From the NCBI RefSeq assembly GCF_004117875.1, contig NZ_RAHW01000001.1:1037830-1101829 (forward strand): DNA of 64,000 nucleotides, read 5' to 3'. Of the stretch, positions 56,615 to 64,000 are shown one piece after another. The notes under the pieces are model-generated. The model saw only the letters and a program-made list of their open reading frames with translations, ran no database searches and was not told the DNA's origin. The DNA is from Geomonas oryzae (GTDB lineage Bacteria > Desulfobacterota > Desulfuromonadia > Geobacterales > Geobacteraceae). The translations under genes and the position numbers were made by a program. Numbering within the stretch: the first letter of the stretch is position 1; every line of letters begins with the position of its first letter.

Positions 56615-57208
56615 CTACTTGCTGATGGTGAATTCGTCGCGCCTGTTCTTGGCCCAGGCGTCCTCGGTGTGTGCGGCATCGACAGGCTTTTCCTCGCCGT
56701 AGCCTATGGAGGAGAGGCGGCTGGCGGGGATGCCGAGTGCGGTCAGGTACTTAACCGCTGCCTGGGCGCGGCGCTCGCTGAGGGCAAGGTTGTAATCGTC
56801 GGAGCCGCGCTCGTCGCAGTTGCCCTCGACGCGGACCTTGACGTTACCCATGCCCTTCAGTTTGTCGAAGTTGGCCGCGAGGGTCTTGCGGGCGGCGTCG
56901 CTCAGGACGTCGGAGTCGAAGTCGAAGTAGATCTTTTCGAGAGCCTGGGAAACGCTGGCAGCCTTCGAGGGGGCCGCCTGAGCCTGAGCGAGCCCTTCAC
57001 TCTTTATGTTGGAATCCGGCAGGGCCGTCGTGGGAGCCGTAGCCGGTTTGGACTCTGCCGGCTTGGCCTGTGCGGGGGCCGCCGCCTGCTGGGTGGTCGA
57101 AGGAGCGATCGGCTGGTCGGCTTTGACGGCTTGCTGCTTGGCGCAGCCGCCTGCGATCAAAAGGGCGGTGCAAAGAACGGGAACGAAACGCTTGAGAGAC
57201 ATCTTCAT
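56615..57208 (-). CDS. pal: Peptidoglycan-associated lipoprotein (OmpA family)
   Basis: A lipoprotein of the Tol-Pal envelope system. The signal ends in the lipobox LLIAGGC, with the lipidated Cys near residue 22. A linker rich in Ala, Pro and Gln (about 23-85) is followed by an OmpA-like domain with YFDFDSDVLS, VRVEGNCDERGSDDYNLALSERRAQAAV and the SSIGYGEEKPVD end. ATG 57208 or 57202 could start translation (GGAGGG upstream). The TolB-like propeller at 59271 is not a TolB neighbour in the usual operon sense. Confidence 0.93.
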   Translation of the reverse strand: MKMSLKRFVPVLCTALLIAGGCAKQQAVKADQPIAPSTTQQAAAPAQAKPAESKPATAPTTALPDSNIKSEGLAQAQAAPSKAASVSQALEKIYFDFDSDVLSDAARKTLAANFDKLKGMGNVKVRVEGNCDERGSDDYNLALSERRAQAAVKYLTALGIPASRLSSIGYGEEKPVDAAHTEDAWAKNRRDEFTISK

Positions 57209-57327
57209 GGAACCCTCCATCTTCTGCTTTCAGTAGTTTATTGGACGCGACAGGGCGCGCGCGGACGCAAGCGACCGCATGATTGCCATCTCGTGGCAAC
57301 GGAGCTGTGGTTAATAGTTTGAATGGG

Positions 57328-57663
57328 TCAGGCTGCGGAGTGAGGTGGCGCCCGGGAAAGGTTGGGGAAATGCGGGGAGAGTGCCGCGCCGTGGAAGGCG
57401 TGGGGGAGTTCGGTGCGATAGGTGGCATGAAGCACCGGTTCGACAGCCGTCGGCAATTCGGCCTGGACGTGGTCCAGTGACTTCTTGACCGCCGTTTCGT
57501 GGTGCTTCTTGAACTGCTCTTCTATGTAGGCGCGGGGTTTCGGCTTGGGGCGGCCGGGCTGCGACAGGTCCGGCAGCCGCATACCGAAGGTCAGGACGCA
57601 GAGCGTGGTGACGCAGGTAAGAAATACCAGAAGTGATCTATGATGCAGAGTTTTGTTGATCAT
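57328..57663 (-). CDS. Small membrane or exported hypothetical protein (111 aa)
   Basis: A hydrophobic N-terminus (about residues 10-30, SLLVFLTCVTTLCVLTFGM) is followed by a Pro-rich segment and a charged helical region (AYIEEQFKKHHETAVKKSLDHV). No family recognised and no convincing ribosome binding site; the call rests on the signal-like start and plausible composition. It could be a spurious frame. Confidence 0.45.
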   Translation of the reverse strand: MINKTLHHRSLLVFLTCVTTLCVLTFGMRLPDLSQPGRPKPKPRAYIEEQFKKHHETAVKKSLDHVQAELPTAVEPVLHATYRTELPHAFHGAALSPHFPNLSRAPPHSAA

Positions 57664-57735
57664 GTTTTGGTAATTACCGTCCGGCTTTTGACAGACTTCA
57701 AGTTATAACCGATCTCTCTCTGAAAAACAACCCTC

Positions 57736-57864
57736 CTACTTGATACAGACGCGGCGCACCTCGTGTATGTCGGTGAGCCCCTGCAGGCATTTGAGTATGC
57801 CGTCCTGCTTGAGTGTGGTCATCCCGTCCGCTATTGCCTGATCTCGCCGAGCCACTTCCGCCAG
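57736..57864 (-). pseudogene. Remnant of a PilB/GspE-type ATPase C-terminus
   Basis: The last 40 or so codons of this frame read like the end of PilB/GspE ATPases (AIADGMTTLKQDGILKCL, then GLTDIHEVRRVCIK before the stop). Upstream sequence in all three frames does not continue the ATPase: Walker and Cys motifs are absent. It is an isolated 3' fragment left by deletion. The gene-free remainder of 57664-58004 shows nothing else. Confidence 0.55.
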
Positions 57865-58004
57865 TCCATGTGAGCGACCGCGAGTACTGGGCAGCCTCAG
57901 CGGTACCGCGGCCGGGATGGTGCGGTAGCAGAAGTGGTTAAAAAAACCATTGACAGCCATTGTTGCTGACAGTAGGGTGGCGAAAACCTCATGATGGAAG
58001 GCAA

Positions 58005-59237
58005 ATGCGCGCGATTTCAGCCAAAAATCTGTTTCTAGCTCTGTATGTGACATCCTTTGTTGCTGTCGCGGCTGCCATTGTCGTTACGGTGAATTATCAC
58101 CAGCGAGGGCAGGCACTGGCAGAGGCCCAGGAAAAGGCGCGCCTCATTCTGGACCACAACATGGCCATCCACAGCTACTTCTCGAACCAGCTGAAGCCGC
58201 ATGTTTTCGATCTCAGCGACCGCTACCGCCCGCCGGAGTACTTCGATCCGGTCTGGATGTCGTCCACCTACGCGGTACGTGAGATCGACGCCTACAACAA
58301 AGCCTTCTCAAGGAGTGATTACTATTACAAGGAATGTGCGGTTAACGCGAGAAGCCCGAAGAACGAGGCGGACCCGCTCGAACGCGCCTTCATCGCCGAC
58401 CTCAAGCGCAATAACACCCTCGATGTCCGTTCCGACATAAGGCAGATAGACGGAAAGCCCTACTTCGTCGTCATGCGTCGCGGGGAGAGCATGGAGAAGA
58501 GCTGCCTGCGCTGCCACAGCATGCCGCAGTCGGCGCCCGCGGAACTGGTCAGGCAATACGGGGAGACGCGAAGTTTCAACCGGCAGGACCGCGAGCTCGT
58601 CTCCGCCATCTCGATCCGCATCCCGCTGCAGCAGGCCTATGCCAGCGCCAACGAACTTTCTTTCAAGCTTTCCGTGCTGCTGTTGACCATTCTCGGGGTT
58701 TCATCGGCCCTGCAGTTTCTGTTCATGGACCGGTTGCTCCTTGGGCCGCTCGGGGAACTTCGCGACCGGACCATGGCCATCATCCGCGACGACAGCAAGC
58801 TCGGAGAGGATATCGCTCTCCCCTCCCAGGGGCGAGAGCTGCAACAGTTGACCGGCGCCTTCAACGATCTGTCCAGGCATCTGCGGGCCGAAAAGGACGG
58901 GCTGGTGGGGCAGGTGAAGGAGAGGACTGCGGAGCTTGAAACACTGAACCGGAAATTGGAACTGGACGTGGCGGAGCGCAAGGTGATCCAGGGAGAGCTG
59001 GCCGCAAAAGTTCAAGAGTTGGAGGCTGCCCTTGCCAAGGTGCGCATCCTCGAGGGGGTGATCCCGATCTGTTCCTACTGCAAGAAGATCCGAAAAGACG
59101 AGGAGATCTGGCAACAGATGGAGCAGTACATCTCTGAGCACACCGATGCCATGTTCAGCCACGGCATCTGCCCCTCCTGTTTCGAGGAAATGAAAGAAAG
59201 CCTACAGTATAAAAGGGAGAAGCCTCCCGAGTCATGA
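58005..59237 (+). CDS. Membrane haem sensor (DUF3365/Tll0287-like) with HAMP and C-terminal Cys motif
   Basis: A transmembrane helix (about 8-30) precedes a periplasmic domain of the DUF3365 type with one c-type haem site, CLRCH, near residue 168. A second helix (about 222-245), a HAMP region and a coiled coil (about 300-355) follow. The C-terminal segment (VIPICSYCKKIRKDEEIW to FSHGICPSCFEE) pairs CxxC with CxxC, likely a small metal-binding module seen at the end of signalling proteins. There is no kinase or cyclase domain, so output is by contact with another protein. ATG 58005 has GAAGG just upstream. Confidence 0.85.
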   Translation: MRAISAKNLFLALYVTSFVAVAAAIVVTVNYHQRGQALAEAQEKARLILDHNMAIHSYFSNQLKPHVFDLSDRYRPPEYFDPVWMSSTYAVREIDAYNKAFSRSDYYYKECAVNARSPKNEADPLERAFIADLKRNNTLDVRSDIRQIDGKPYFVVMRRGESMEKSCLRCHSMPQSAPAELVRQYGETRSFNRQDRELVSAISIRIPLQQAYASANELSFKLSVLLLTILGVSSALQFLFMDRLLLGPLGELRDRTMAIIRDDSKLGEDIALPSQGRELQQLTGAFNDLSRHLRAEKDGLVGQVKERTAELETLNRKLELDVAERKVIQGELAAKVQELEAALAKVRILEGVIPICSYCKKIRKDEEIWQQMEQYISEHTDAMFSHGICPSCFEEMKESLQYKREKPPES

Positions 59238-59270
59238 TCAGTCCCCGCACCCGCCTTGTCGGGTGGGCGG

Positions 59271-60239
59271 CTACCTAGCGCCGCCTGCAGGTAGTGTTGC
59301 CAGGTAGATGTTCTTCAAGTCACTGAAGACAACACGGTCGCCGTAGATCGCCGGGGTGTAGTAATCCGTGGTCCCGTGGGTCAGCGCGGTTTCCTTGCCG
59401 GTCACCAAGTCGAGCAGGTGGATATCCTCGGCTTCGGCCCGGGAATTGTCGACGAAAACGACTCTGGTTCCCCAGACGCGCGGGAAGCGCTGGTTGGCAT
59501 CGCTTCTGGTCAGCTGTCTCTCCTTCCCTGTGGCGGTGTCATAAAGGTAGATGTCGTAGTTGGGCAACACGTCCTTGTTCCGGTTATCCTCCCACACCAC
59601 CAGGTTCCCGTACGCGGCCGGCGACCATTGGGCCTCCGGGTTGCTGGTGATCCTCGCCTCTTTTCCTTTCGCGATGTCGTAGAGGTAGATGTCGCCCGAA
59701 TCGTTGCGCTCGTCCTTCCAGACCAGGTACTGCGCCGACAGGGCAGCGAAACCCTGCGGCGCCTGCCCGGATGTCATCCGCTTTTCCCTTTTCGTTGCCG
59801 GATCGTAAAGGCAGACCGTCCCTTTCCCGTCGCCCAGGTCGGTCCAGGCCAGGTAGCGTTCCGAGACGGCAAGGTCGATCTTCTGGGTCGGCGACACCAC
59901 TACCGGCTTCTCCTTTTTCTCCGCCAGATCGTACATGTAGATGTCCGAGACCCCGTTGCGGTAGTCCTGCCAGTAGATCCTGTCCCCGAAGATGCGCGGC
60001 TTCTTGTGGTCGTGCCCACCTTGGGTTATGCGCGTCTCGGTGCCGGAGGCGATGTCGTAGAGGTATACATCGGCCTTGCCGTTGCGGGTGTCCTGCCAGA
60101 CCACCCGGTCTCCGTATATGTCCGGGAACTGTTTCGTCCCCGCGCCGTTGCTGATGCGGGTGATGGTGACGTCGGCAGCGTTCACGAACGCCGGGAAAAG
60201 CAGGATGGCGGTTATCACGGCACGGATGGCTGTCTTCAT
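59271..60239 (-). CDS. Exported TolB-like beta-propeller protein
   Basis: A signal peptide (residues 1-21, ending FVNAA) is followed by six repeats of about 45 residues with the pattern D-R-V-V-W-x-D-x-R-N-G-x-x-D-I-Y-L-Y-D. This is typical of TolB/WD40-like propellers that carry out periplasmic protein contacts. The gene faces the haem sensor gene with a 33-base gap. It is not next to tol genes, so the name TolB is not used. Confidence 0.88.
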   Translation of the reverse strand: MKTAIRAVITAILLFPAFVNAADVTITRISNGAGTKQFPDIYGDRVVWQDTRNGKADVYLYDIASGTETRITQGGHDHKKPRIFGDRIYWQDYRNGVSDIYMYDLAEKKEKPVVVSPTQKIDLAVSERYLAWTDLGDGKGTVCLYDPATKREKRMTSGQAPQGFAALSAQYLVWKDERNDSGDIYLYDIAKGKEARITSNPEAQWSPAAYGNLVVWEDNRNKDVLPNYDIYLYDTATGKERQLTRSDANQRFPRVWGTRVVFVDNSRAEAEDIHLLDLVTGKETALTHGTTDYYTPAIYGDRVVFSDLKNIYLATLPAGGAR

Positions 60240-60465
60240 GATGCCTCTCTTGGAACGGCTCTCTTGGAGCAGGTGATGGTCAGCAGGGGACTTGTATGAA
60301 ATTTTGCTTAATATGTCAACGTTTCTCTACTAATGGGTATTTCACCCCAGCGGGTGGTGTATAACACCCAATTTCATGAGGAACTTTACCCTGACGTCCG
60401 GGTCGTGTAGGAATACGCCCGACTTTTCTTCTGCATAATCGGCTACTTATTAGGGTCGGCCCATC
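60240..60465. other. Promoter region between divergent propeller and cytochrome genes
   Basis: AT-richer DNA with no gene. It contains the imperfect palindromes TGGGTATTTCACCCCA (60333-60348) and GGGTGGTGTATAACACCC (60351-60368), possible regulator sites for either gene. Confidence 0.4.
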
Positions 60466-60482
60466 TTGGTATAAGTGTTGCT
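60466..60482 (+). promoter_or_regulatory. Sigma-54-like promoter upstream of the multihaem cytochrome
   Basis: TTGGTATAAGTGTTGCT has GG (60468-60469) and GC (60480-60481) separated by exactly ten bases, with TTGC at -12. The C positions of TGGCAC are not kept. It lies 82 bases before the cytochrome start. The window encodes one sigma-54 regulator (45857). Confidence 0.5.
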
Positions 60483-60563
60483 AATTGACCCCACTTGTGA
60501 GCATTGAGACCGTGGCCACGGCAAATAGTTCGCAATGCAGGGAACACATCCAAGGAGGTTGAC

Positions 60564-62582
60564 ATGAAGAAATCCGCACTGGTTGGGGGCGTGCTGCTGG
60601 CCGCTTCCTTCTATGGCTCCGCTTTCGCGGCGACGCTTTCGGTGCAGACGGCGACCAACAAGCTGAACTATGGTCCGAGCACCGTCGTCACCGTGAAGGC
60701 CAACGCCGAGAACGGCACCACCAGGATCACCACGTCCCAGATCCGCTACGCCAACGTCACCATAAAGAGCCCTACCGGGACCACGCTCTTGAACGGTGTC
60801 GCCATGAGCAAGGACCCGTACACCGGGTTCGCCTACTACAACTACACCCTCTCCAGCTCCGCTCCGAAAGGGACCTACACCGCGACGGTCAGCTTCACCG
60901 ACTCGAGCAGCAACACCGGCTCCGGCTCCACCACTTTTAAGGTGCAGCTCCCGGTGCCGAGCCACGTAAGCTACGTGACCGCGTACAACGGCCCGGCCAC
61001 CTGCATCACCAGCGCCTGCCACGCAAGCCAGGCGACCGCCATGTTCGGCTCGGTGCACTACCAGTGGACCGGCGACAACCAGAAGGCGATCGAACTTGCA
61101 GCTTCCGGCTCCAAGGCATCGAAGATGGGCGGGATCAACAACTTCTGCATCCAGCCGGACATGAACTGGCTGACCATCTTCGCCAAAACCGACGGCACCA
61201 CCGGCCCCGGCGGCTGCGCGGTATGCCACGCGGGCAACGGCCTGAAGCCCTCCGCGACTTCCAGCCAGGCGCAGCTTGAGAACATCGACTGCCTCATGTG
61301 CCACGGCAACGGGTACTCCAGGAAGGTGATCCAGAATGCCGACCTCACCTTCTCCATGGTACCGGCCGACGGCCTGAACGTGCTCTCCATCGCGCAGAAC
61401 GTGATCCGTCCGACGCGCGCCACCTGCATGCGCTGCCACGAGAAGTCCGGCGGCGGCGACAACTACAAGCGCGGCGACATCGAATCGACCAACAAGGTCT
61501 GCACCAAGGCTTACGACGTCCACATGGGGAGCGACGGGCAGAACTTCGCCTGCCAGGAGTGCCACAGGACCGAAGGGCACAGGATGGCGGGCCGCGGCTC
61601 CGATATGCGCGCCCTCGACACCACCCGCGTGCTTTCCTGCGAGAACTGCCACTCCCGCATCCCGCACCGCTCCACCAACGTGAACTACACCGATCTGAAC
61701 CGCCACAGCGACAAGGTGAACTGCTCCGTCTGCCACGTGCCGACCTTCGCGAAGACCATTCCGACCGACATGAACAGGGATTGGTCCGTGATGGAGATCG
61801 ACACCGCGAAGGCGCTGTGGGATCCAACGATGGCAAAGGCGACCAACGTGATGCCGACCTACGCCTGGTTCAACGGCTTCAGCCACTTCTACAAGTTCAA
61901 GGACGCCGTCAGCCTCGACTCCCGCGGCGTGCAGGTGATCAGCAAGCCTGATGGTGCATTCGAGGATCCGACCGGGAAGTTCTCGAAGCTCTTCCCGTTC
62001 AAGCTCCACACCGGTTCGCAGCCGATGGAGACCACCACGAAGCAGCTCCTCCCCTTGAAGAACAAGTACGCCTTCGAGACCGGCGACGTGACCACCGCCA
62101 TCCAGCTCGGCGCAGCCGCTCAGGGGATGACCTACAACGCCCACACCTTCGTCCCGACCGAGCAGTACGAGGGGATCTTCCACGGCGTAGGTCCGAAGAC
62201 CACCGCCGTATCCTGCTCCAACGGCGGCTGCCACCCGCAGGTCACCGCCGGCGCGAACCGCATTCCGTTCGCAAGCCTCGGCTACACCCGTCGCGGCACC
62301 ACCGCTCAACTGTGCGACGTATGCCACGGCGCCAAGACCTACACGAGCTTCACCTCGCTCCACAGCAACCACCGCGACCGCAAGAACTGCGCGGCCTGCC
62401 ACGGCACCGGGTACCCGCTGAAGGAGCCGACCACCACCCTGTGCGACAACTGCCACAGCAGGGAGACCTTCACCAATGCCAACGACATCCACAGCAGGCA
62501 CGTCCAGGGCAAAGGGTATGACTGCAGCAACTGCCATACCTTCAGCGCAGGGATGACCGGCGGGCACGTTGAAGAACACTAA
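60564..62582 (+). CDS. Secreted multihaem c-type cytochrome (10 CxxCH plus 2 CX4CH)
   Basis: Likely part of the extracellular or periplasmic electron-transfer machinery. A signal peptide (1-22, ending SAFA) is followed by an Ig-like or macroglobulin-like beta domain of about 105 residues. Haem motifs in order are CITSACH (CX4CH), CAVCH, CLMCH, CMRCH, CQECH, CENCH, CSVCH, CSNGGCH (CX4CH), CDVCH, CAACH, CDNCH and CSNCH. That is ten canonical sites and two longer ones, for up to 12 haems in 672 residues. There is no lipobox. AAGGAGG five bases before ATG 60564 gives strong translation, and a terminator follows. I do not assign an omc name. Confidence 0.93.
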   Translation: MKKSALVGGVLLAASFYGSAFAATLSVQTATNKLNYGPSTVVTVKANAENGTTRITTSQIRYANVTIKSPTGTTLLNGVAMSKDPYTGFAYYNYTLSSSAPKGTYTATVSFTDSSSNTGSGSTTFKVQLPVPSHVSYVTAYNGPATCITSACHASQATAMFGSVHYQWTGDNQKAIELAASGSKASKMGGINNFCIQPDMNWLTIFAKTDGTTGPGGCAVCHAGNGLKPSATSSQAQLENIDCLMCHGNGYSRKVIQNADLTFSMVPADGLNVLSIAQNVIRPTRATCMRCHEKSGGGDNYKRGDIESTNKVCTKAYDVHMGSDGQNFACQECHRTEGHRMAGRGSDMRALDTTRVLSCENCHSRIPHRSTNVNYTDLNRHSDKVNCSVCHVPTFAKTIPTDMNRDWSVMEIDTAKALWDPTMAKATNVMPTYAWFNGFSHFYKFKDAVSLDSRGVQVISKPDGAFEDPTGKFSKLFPFKLHTGSQPMETTTKQLLPLKNKYAFETGDVTTAIQLGAAAQGMTYNAHTFVPTEQYEGIFHGVGPKTTAVSCSNGGCHPQVTAGANRIPFASLGYTRRGTTAQLCDVCHGAKTYTSFTSLHSNHRDRKNCAACHGTGYPLKEPTTTLCDNCHSRETFTNANDIHSRHVQGKGYDCSNCHTFSAGMTGGHVEEH

Positions 62583-62616
62583 TCGCAATTCGATGTAATC
62601 TAAGCAGTACCTAAAA

Positions 62617-62642
62617 GCCACCCCACGGGGTGGCTTTTCTTG
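62617..62642. terminator. Rho-independent terminator after the cytochrome gene
   Basis: Stem GCCACCCC/GGGGTGGC with a two-base loop, followed by TTTTCTTGT; A-rich on the other side. Confidence 0.9.
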
Positions 62643-62813
62643 TGTGGGGTGGGGCGAATAATCAGCCAGCACCTATGAAGGGTGAGATAGTGGGCTGCCG
62701 TTTGGGTGCATCAGCCGGAATGTGGTATGCTGTTATGCGGCGCGATGCTGTAAGAGAAGGCCGCGCCTTGCTGTGAGATACCTACAACACCTGCTGAGTA
62801 AATGGAGGACAAT

Positions 62814-63740
62814 ATGCGAAGATTGCGTCATTGCTTCATAGTACTGGGCTTGTTGTTCTGTCTGTCCACTACCGCAACAGCCTCAGTCAGCGTTGGCATA
62901 GGGATCGGGCTTCCCAACGTGAGCATCGGGATCAACCTTGGCGGCTACCCCGACCTGCGCCCTATACCTGGATACCCCGTCTATTATGCCCCAAACGTCC
63001 CCGGCAACTACTTCTTCTATGACGGCATGTACTGGAGCTTCTGGAACGACAACTGGTACGTGAGCTCCTGGTACAACGGTCCATGGGCCCTCGTGGACCC
63101 CTACACGGTACCGGTCTACATCCTGCGCGTACCGGTGCGGTATTATGTTGAGCCGCCGGTCTACTTCAGGTCCTGGGCGCCCAACTATCCGCCGCGCTGG
63201 GGACAGCACTGGGGACGCGGATGGGAGGAACGCCGCCACGGCTGGGACCGCTGGGACAGAAGCCGCACGCCCGGCAGGGCGCCGCTTCCCACCTACCAGC
63301 GTCGCTATACCGGTGATCGCTACCCCTCTTCCTATGAACAGCAGCAGAGACTGCGCCGTGACAGCTACCGGTACCAGCCCAGGAATACGGCGGTGCGGCA
63401 ACATCTGAGAGAGGTGGAAAAACGTCCGGCAGGTCCGCCGGTACGCCAGGAGCGTCCCGAGATGAGAGGCCCGGGGGCAATGCCGCCGGCCCAGATGCAG
63501 CGCGGCCCTGAACGCGAGCGGCAGGCACCGATGCAGCATGAACCGAGGATGCAGCCTCCTGCGCAGCACGCACCGAAGGCCATGGAGCCTCCAAGGGGAC
63601 ACGAGCCTCGCATGGAGCAGCGCATGGAACAGCGCCAGGAAAGGATGCCGGAGAAGATGGAAAGAGGTGGCGGCCCCGAGAGGGGCGGCGGCCAGGGCAG
63701 GGGGCGCGCACAGGACATGGATGAGGGACGTGGCCGCTAG
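62814..63740 (+). CDS. Exported Tyr/Trp/Arg-rich protein (308 aa)
   Basis: A signal peptide (1-24, ending ATAS) precedes a Gly-rich segment (VGIGIGLPNVSIGINLGGYPDL). A Tyr/Trp-rich block follows (YFFYDGMYWSFWNDNWYVSSWYNGPW), of a kind seen in exported bacterial proteins of unknown function. The last 150 residues are Pro, Gln, Arg, Met and Glu rich with repeats such as EPRMEQRMEQRQ and end in GRGR. It may be a surface or envelope filler protein. GGAGG lies five bases before the ATG. Confidence 0.8.
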   Translation: MRRLRHCFIVLGLLFCLSTTATASVSVGIGIGLPNVSIGINLGGYPDLRPIPGYPVYYAPNVPGNYFFYDGMYWSFWNDNWYVSSWYNGPWALVDPYTVPVYILRVPVRYYVEPPVYFRSWAPNYPPRWGQHWGRGWEERRHGWDRWDRSRTPGRAPLPTYQRRYTGDRYPSSYEQQQRLRRDSYRYQPRNTAVRQHLREVEKRPAGPPVRQERPEMRGPGAMPPAQMQRGPERERQAPMQHEPRMQPPAQHAPKAMEPPRGHEPRMEQRMEQRQERMPEKMERGGGPERGGGQGRGRAQDMDEGRGR

Positions 63741-63765
63741 CGCGCGGTGATTAAGTAGCACGAAT

Positions 63766-63800
63766 GGGCCCCTCCCCGGCATCGGCGAGGGGCCCTTTTT
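63766..63800 (+). terminator. Rho-independent terminator of the Tyr/Trp-rich gene
   Basis: Stem GGGCCCCTC/GAGGGGCCC followed by five T, 25 bases after the stop codon. Confidence 0.88.
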
Positions 63801-63873
63801 ACTGTGCTTCTGTGGACAGTGCGCTCCAACGAATGAGAAAAAACGAGCCCTACGTTCCCCCCTTTGCGAAGGG

Positions 63874-64000
63874 TGTATAGACCGGAGACATAGGTTACAC
63901 ATGTTCGGAGACATGGGTGACACTTATTACCAAGAAGTGACTTTCCTCTTTGGAGGTGGGCATGCCTTGGCAAGAGGTGACAACCATGACCCTCAGGGCA
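63874..64000 (+). mobile_element. Left end of an IS481-like insertion sequence, cut by the window
   Basis: The sequence starting TGTATAGACCGGAGACATAG resembles IS481-family ends, which begin TGT and carry GGAGACATGGGTGACA-type sequence. Two related units, CGGAGACATAGGTTACAC (63883-63900) and CGGAGACATGGGTGACAC (63906-63923), look like transposase binding sites. The element lies in a CCCCCCTTTGCGAAGGG palindrome, whose right arm is broken after three G. Confidence 0.75.
63962..64000 (+). CDS. IS481-family transposase, N-terminal fragment
   Basis: Thirteen codons are visible to the edge, reading MPWQEVTTMTLRA, a typical start of IS481-like transposases. GGAGG (63952-63956) is five bases before the ATG. 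The rest lies outside the window. Confidence 0.7.
   Translation, partial: MPWQEVTTMTLRA

Noticed and set aside
60483..60563. GEMM (c-di-GMP/cGAMP) riboswitch in the cytochrome leader
   Set aside because: Such riboswitches precede Geobacter cytochrome genes, but the conserved GGCAAACC- and GACGCAAAGCC-type segments are missing here and upstream of 62814.
60450..62672. 740-codon open frame antisense to the multihaem cytochrome
   Set aside because: It is a GC-rich shadow frame: no domain signal, no ribosome binding site, and the plus strand has clear haem motifs and a signal peptide.

Overview
The window looks like chromosome of a high-GC member of the Geobacteraceae (Geobacter / Geomonas / Citrifermentans type). 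The basis is a secreted cytochrome with about 12 haems, several sensor proteins carrying covalent c-type haem motifs (CxxCH) in periplasmic domains, a very dense set of two-component and c-di-GMP proteins, a single-chain pyruvate carboxylase, split transketolase, and families of short palindromic intergenic repeats. The genus is inferred; no rRNA or tRNA gene is present to fix it.

Layout. 1-12.4 kb is mostly housekeeping: the 5' part of sucC (cut by the left edge), two small exported proteins, exported MsrB and MsrA, PolX, an EVE-domain protein, CorA, a membrane PAS-GGDEF-EAL-REC protein and aminopeptidase N. 12.5-15.3 kb holds a CxxCH/CopD-like/cytochrome b5-like membrane fusion, a GGDEF diguanylate cyclase and a response regulator. 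15.8-26.0 kb is one tightly packed minus-strand operon of six genes: a receiver-MshEN-PilB/GspE-type ATPase with an added zinc-ribbon tail, a histidine kinase, an MglA-type GTPase, a receiver-HD-GYP protein, a receiver-PAS protein and a large Cache/multi-PAS histidine kinase. Start and stop codons overlap at three junctions. A receiver-kinase hybrid (26.1-27.4 kb) lies just upstream, then a sulfite/nitrite reductase-family protein and a further Cache-PAS hybrid kinase (29.1-31.7 kb).

32.3-43.6 kb is central metabolism and cell wall: pyruvate carboxylase, preceded by a PdhR/LldR-like palindrome, a DUF554 membrane protein, glutamate racemase, a GerMN-domain protein, a short cobalamin-dependent methionine synthase and the two transketolase halves. 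43.6-48.9 kb continues on the same strand with a pseudopilin-like protein, a haem-motif histidine kinase, a sigma-54 response regulator and an outer-membrane beta-barrel candidate. 49-60.2 kb is mixed: a DUF362 ferredoxin-like protein, a two-receiver-like protein, an SDR, a CLC channel/transporter, an exported OB-fold-like protein, a large TPR protein, Pal, a haem sensor with a C-terminal Cys motif, and a TolB-like propeller. 60.5-63.7 kb holds the multihaem cytochrome behind a sigma-54-like promoter, and an exported Tyr/Trp-rich protein. The right edge enters an IS481-like element inserted in a palindromic repeat.

How it fits together. The most distinctive block is the 15.8-26.0 kb operon. 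A pilus-type motor ATPase carries its own receiver domain and a candidate c-di-GMP-binding MshEN domain. It is encoded with a polarity GTPase (MglA type), a c-di-GMP phosphodiesterase candidate and two kinases, but with no pilus structural genes. The inferred role is phosphorelay and c-di-GMP control of pilus or surface-motility polarity. Flanking GGDEF and EAL proteins could set the same nucleotide pool. A second theme is haem-based periplasmic sensing linked to sigma-54 control.
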